DNA from: an uncultured Nitrospira sp.
Lineage (GTDB): Bacteria; Nitrospirota; Nitrospiria; Nitrospirales; Nitrospiraceae
Length of the DNA stretch: 64,000 nt
NCBI GenBank assembly: GCA_902500805.1
Contig: CABVSA010000001.1
Coordinates: forward strand, 124,001-188,000
Direction: 5' to 3'
The notes under the pieces were generated by a model that worked only from the letters and a program-made list of their open reading frames with translations, was not told where the DNA came from and ran no database searches. Numbering within the stretch: position 1 is the first letter of the stretch; each line of letters begins with the position of its first letter. This document shows positions 61,105 to 64,000 of this stretch, in pieces. A program made the position numbers and the translations under genes.

Positions 61105-61522
61105 CCCACATCGCACAGGGACTTTCACTCACCTACGCAGGAAGCCACAGCTGCCCGTCTTCCGCAGTCGTCTGCTACGAAGGATGGATCACGCCGTGGG
61201 GCTCCACTTCTCACTCCGACCAGCTTCTTTCCGTGGAGGAACGGGCGTAGGGATAGCTCGCGAATCGCGCCGACCGTAGCTCCACGGATCATCGACGCAT
61301 CGAGGTAGGGTCATATTCCGGTTGCACCTGTAGTACCTGTGGCTGTCCGTGAGTAGACTTCCAACGCATCCGTCCCCCAATCGAGACATTTTCTGTCACA
61401 TCTGTAGCATCCGTAGCTATCCAAGTAGACGCCTTGACAGTGCTTCCGCTACTCTTTTCGCCGGACCCATGAGGTCTCTCCCCCGTGTTCGCACGTCGAT
61501 CTGGTTACGAAAGGATAGAGCT
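61105..61522. other. Intergenic region
   Basis: About 400 bp between two rightward genes. Phrases such as CTGTAGTACCTGTGG and TGTAGCATCCGTAGC recur loosely, but there is no clear repeat, hairpin or gene. Confidence 0.35.
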
Positions 61523-62119
61523 ATGAACCAAGGAACGTTGGTTCTCACCGTCGGATTCGTGAGTGCCTGGTTGACCTGGTGGACGCCGGCTCATGCGATG
61601 GTCGTAACGCACCTGGAGATCACCAGCGGCGCCGTCAACTATGACGGAACGTACCATGCCACCATGGATCGATTGCTTGGGCAGGATGGCGTCCTGACAA
61701 TGGGACAGTACCAAGCCGTCGGCGACATTGTGCCGTCGATCGAGAAGGCCTGCGAAACCTACTCGCTCTTTACCTCAGGGTTCACCGGAGCCTCGGCCCC
61801 CACCGCCCTGCTCTCAGGGACATCGCTTACTGTCGACTTGTCTTCACTGTTCTTCGGTATCGAGCGCGGAAACATGTATCGTTCCTGGAATATCGGTGGG
61901 TCGGCGACTGGGCTGTTCAACGCGGACACGAAGGAATTCTTCCTCTCCTGGAACCGACTTTTTGATGGTTCCAAACAGGACGAGGGGCAGGCTACATTTT
62001 TCTTGAGCGGCTTGGTGCATTTCGATACGCAGGCTGTGCCGATTCCTGCGGCCGCGTGGTTATTCGGAAGCGGCATCGCCGGCATCGCTGCCCTGATACG
62101 CCGTCGTCAATCGTACTAA
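61523..62119 (+). CDS. PEP-CTERM-like secreted protein, family A copy 3
   Basis: The 198-residue protein has a signal peptide ending TPAHA and the family A body (ITSGAVNYDGTYHATMDRLL, KACETYSLFTSGFTG, TVDLSSLFFGIERG). Its tail is AVPIPAAAWLFGSGIAGIAA with IRRRQ, a better sorting signal than in copies 1 and 2. It is well diverged in DNA from the other copies, so it is an older paralogue. AAGGATAG precedes the ATG. It is on the opposite strand from the other family members. Confidence 0.85.
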   Translation: MNQGTLVLTVGFVSAWLTWWTPAHAMVVTHLEITSGAVNYDGTYHATMDRLLGQDGVLTMGQYQAVGDIVPSIEKACETYSLFTSGFTGASAPTALLSGTSLTVDLSSLFFGIERGNMYRSWNIGGSATGLFNADTKEFFLSWNRLFDGSKQDEGQATFFLSGLVHFDTQAVPIPAAAWLFGSGIAGIAALIRRRQSY

Positions 62120-62312
62120 CGGTCGGGCGCGCATCATCCCTCAGTGAGGGAGAGTCGCCGAGTGTCCCTCGTCGACCCTCTCCGTTCAATGCTCCCTCTC
62201 ACCCCCTGCGTAAACTGAAAGTTTGCTCTTCCCCTGCCTACAGGGGAGCCGTTTCCTCCCGGCAATGCAGAATCTGAGCGATGTTTCTGAACTTCCCCGA
62301 TTCGCAGGCGGT

Positions 62313-62831
62313 CTACCCCAGAGCTTGGCAGAACCGGTCGACAGTGCGTTCAAAGAGGAAGAGCGCCGTGTCTTCGAGCGATGCGGCCAAGGCGGCCTCG
62401 GCGGCAGCGCGGACTTGGAAGGCTGTCACGTGGAAACGCTCTGCGATCCAGGTTGCGTCGGTCAGATCCTCATCGGTGCCTCGGCGGAGTTTGCTCACAA
62501 TGAAATCCACCGGGGCCAAGAGAGACAGCCGGAGTCCTGGTTCATCGATCAGAGCCGTGGCGCGATCGCGATACCCGGGCGGCATCGCCACCACCGACCA
62601 GCCGGACAGACTTTGCCCGAGATTCGCGGGAATATTGTGGCGACTCAGAAACGTTTTCAAAGACCGGACCCCCTCACGGAGTTCCCCGTCCACGTCGATT
62701 GTGGCGCGAGAAAGGTGACCATACGCCAGCATGGCCATGCCGCCGATCAAAACTAAATCGATCTGGTGCCCAGTCTCATCGACATACTCTCGGAGCAATA
62801 CCTGTAGGCGATCAAGCGTGAGCGTGGGCAA
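62313..62831 (-). CDS. DUF6036/AbiEii-type nucleotidyltransferase
   Basis: A TTG start at 62831 behind GGAGG (overlapping the upstream gene by 20 bp) gives about 172 residues. The minimal nucleotidyltransferase core is present: LVLIGGMAMLAYGHLSRATI then DVDGEL, that is GG...R.T.D.D, followed by helices and strands such as LSLLAPVDFIVSKLRRG. These enzymes are relatives of AbiEii-type toxins and of DUF6036 proteins. The overlap with the upstream 108-residue gene suggests a two-gene module. Confidence 0.75.
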   Translation of the reverse strand: MPTLTLDRLQVLLREYVDETGHQIDLVLIGGMAMLAYGHLSRATIDVDGELREGVRSLKTFLSRHNIPANLGQSLSGWSVVAMPPGYRDRATALIDEPGLRLSLLAPVDFIVSKLRRGTDEDLTDATWIAERFHVTAFQVRAAAEAALAASLEDTALFLFERTVDRFCQALG

Positions 62832-63138
62832 ATTCGAGCGCCTCCGCAAGCTGTCGATGGAGCCGCTCGTCGATGGGGCCATGATTTTCGGGAAGCGGCG
62901 TACGGGATACAAGCCCAGAGACGAGGCTGCGATATCGCGTGTACCACCGGCAGGCCGTCTCATAGGCTTCCGGCACGAGTGGGTGAGACAAGGCGGTCCA
63001 TTCAATCGAGTCGTTGACCAGAATTTCAAGCCAGAGGATACGACCGATCCTCGGGTGACGCAGCGCGTCATCGAGAGAGTCCACTCCCAGATAGGCCGGC
63101 AGCAGCTTCAGCAATGGACGTGCAGGAGTCCTCGACAT
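62812..63138 (-). CDS. Hypothetical partner of the nucleotidyltransferase
   Basis: The 108-residue, mostly helical protein ends inside the start of the nucleotidyltransferase gene (20-bp overlap). It has WLEILVNDSIEWTALSHPLV, YETACRWYTRYRSLVSGLV and a C-terminal helix. I do not recognise the family; it has no clear HTH. By position it could be an antitoxin or substrate partner. Confidence 0.6.
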   Translation of the reverse strand: MSRTPARPLLKLLPAYLGVDSLDDALRHPRIGRILWLEILVNDSIEWTALSHPLVPEAYETACRWYTRYRSLVSGLVSRTPLPENHGPIDERLHRQLAEALEFAHAHA

Positions 63139-63266
63139 AAGCCGGGATTCTACACCGGTCCCATGAAGTTGCCAACTTGAACGGCTGATGAGAAATATGG
63201 TGTCACAAGCACGGGCAAAATGGTGGGCACAGGCAGACGGCTGAAACTCTATCCTGCAGTATCGTA

Positions 63267-63295
63267 CTCGGCGGGATCGTGACGATCCCGCCGAG
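63267..63295 (-). terminator. Perfect 14-bp hairpin
   Basis: CTCGGCGGGATCGT / ACGATCCCGCCGAG with a single-base centre, 15 bp past the stop of the leftward PEP-CTERM gene at 63311. Confidence 0.65.
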
Positions 63296-63310
63296 CAACA
63301 ACATCTGTGA

Positions 63311-64000
63311 CTACCTTTTTGCCGTCATCATCTTCCGACGAGCCATTCCGGCCAGCCCGATGAGGCCCGTGCCGAACAGATACACCGCCGCCGGCACCGG
63401 AACAGGTGAGACGTCCCCATTGACGGACATGGAGATATGCATGTTGCGCGCTCCCCGGAGCTTGAAATAGGGATCGGTCGATGCGGGATTGCTCGGGTTA
63501 CTGGGGTTTCCGAAGTTTGTTCCATTGCAGGCGGTGGACACACCCGTACACCCGATCGGAGTGCCCTGCTGCACTTCGGTAAAGAGTGATTCCAGGTCGG
63601 TCTGGCTGGCGCCGCCGATCACCAGGGAGTAGATGCCGGGCCCCAGGGTGCCGGACCAGGTGATACGATTGTCTTGCACATCGCCGTTGTGGCCGTCCCC
63701 GACAGCGAAACCCGCAAACGTCATCGTGCTCACCTCGCCGTTGTTGTTCCCCATCGTGACGTTACCGTTGCTCTGGTATACGCCCCAGTTAGGACCACCG
63801 GCATCCACCGCCCCGCCGCCTTCGGGGATGATTTCATCCATGGTGTCGAAAAACGGAGACCAAGTGGCAAAGGCCGGGACGTTCTGCAAATGGCCTCCAT
63901 CAGGATTCCCAACCGAGGCACCGACCATGGCCGGGCTCTGCATGGCGGCGATCGTGGCCGCGTTCAATCCATTCAGGTCGCCCACGCCATCATGAGATCC
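63311..64000 (-). CDS. PEP-CTERM-like secreted protein, type E (partial)
   Basis: The frame is open to the right edge; the start lies outside the window and the GTG at 63985 is probably internal. The 230 visible residues are Gly/Asn-rich with MTFAGFAVGDGHNGDVQDN and SLVIGGASQTDLESLFTEV, then the sorting tail VPVPAAVYLFGTGLIGLAGM with ARRK. Two Cys (IGCTGVSTAC) may bridge. Confidence 0.8.
   Translation of the reverse strand, partial: GSHDGVGDLNGLNAATIAAMQSPAMVGASVGNPDGGHLQNVPAFATWSPFFDTMDEIIPEGGGAVDAGGPNWGVYQSNGNVTMGNNNGEVSTMTFAGFAVGDGHNGDVQDNRITWSGTLGPGIYSLVIGGASQTDLESLFTEVQQGTPIGCTGVSTACNGTNFGNPSNPSNPASTDPYFKLRGARNMHISMSVNGDVSPVPVPAAVYLFGTGLIGLAGMARRKMMTAKR

Overview
The window looks like chromosomal DNA of a Gram-negative bacterium, most probably a Nitrospira-like member of the Nitrospirota. 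This is inferred from the protein families present (several VPLPA/PEP-CTERM-type secreted proteins, a TonB-energised envelope, two-partner secretion, TRAP transport, an LpxH-like enzyme), high-GC codon use and many orphan response regulators. No rRNA, tRNA, phage, transposase or CRISPR array was seen.

Layout. 0-2 kb: end of a polysaccharide locus (O-antigen-ligase-like membrane protein, MurJ/Wzx-type flippase). 2-8 kb: two tandem paralogous lipoproteins joining a deacetylase-like domain to an SGNH hydrolase. 8-10.3 kb: an OmpR-type regulator and small zinc-finger proteins. 10.6-18 kb: a PhoX-like phosphatase, an orphan HigA antitoxin, a secreted beta-propeller protein, a NarL-type regulator and a 5'-nucleotidase. 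18-22.6 kb: a three-gene TRAP transporter (TatT, DctP, fused DctQM). 23-31 kb: alpha/beta hydrolase, LpxH-like phosphoesterase, a three-part membrane aminotransferase with a small paralogue of its N-terminal anchor, a HAF-repeat protein, a glycosyltransferase and a HEXXH lipoprotein. 32-38 kb: PepSY and CBS proteins, a response regulator lacking its phosphoacceptor, a PstS-like protein, a lipoprotein and an OprO/OprP-type porin. 38-42 kb: PEP-CTERM-like genes with a 437-bp perfect duplication, an ArsR regulator and a decayed extra copy. 42-49.5 kb: phytase-like esterase, GlpQ, more PEP-CTERM-like genes and a second PstS-like protein. 50-59 kb: a tpsB-tpsA-exbB-exbD-tonB block. 59-64 kb: a GspC-like protein, a beta-barrel, another PEP-CTERM protein, a nucleotidyltransferase pair and a truncated PEP-CTERM gene.

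Two themes join the region. First, phosphorus scavenging: PhoX-like, 5'-nucleotidase, phytase-like and GlpQ hydrolases release phosphate outside the inner membrane, an OprO/P-type porin would admit it, and PstS-like proteins would bind it. Thirteen intergenic sites carry TTAAC/TTTAC-like hexamers repeated at exactly 11-bp steps, mostly 50-115 bp upstream of starts; this is the geometry of a Pho box, so many of these genes may form one PhoB-type regulon. Second, repeated DNA is reshaping the region: a 242-bp identical tract in the tandem lipoproteins, the 437-bp tract in the PEP-CTERM paralogues, and two families of intergenic palindromes, one nested in the other. One palindrome family supplies the TAG stop codon of two different genes.
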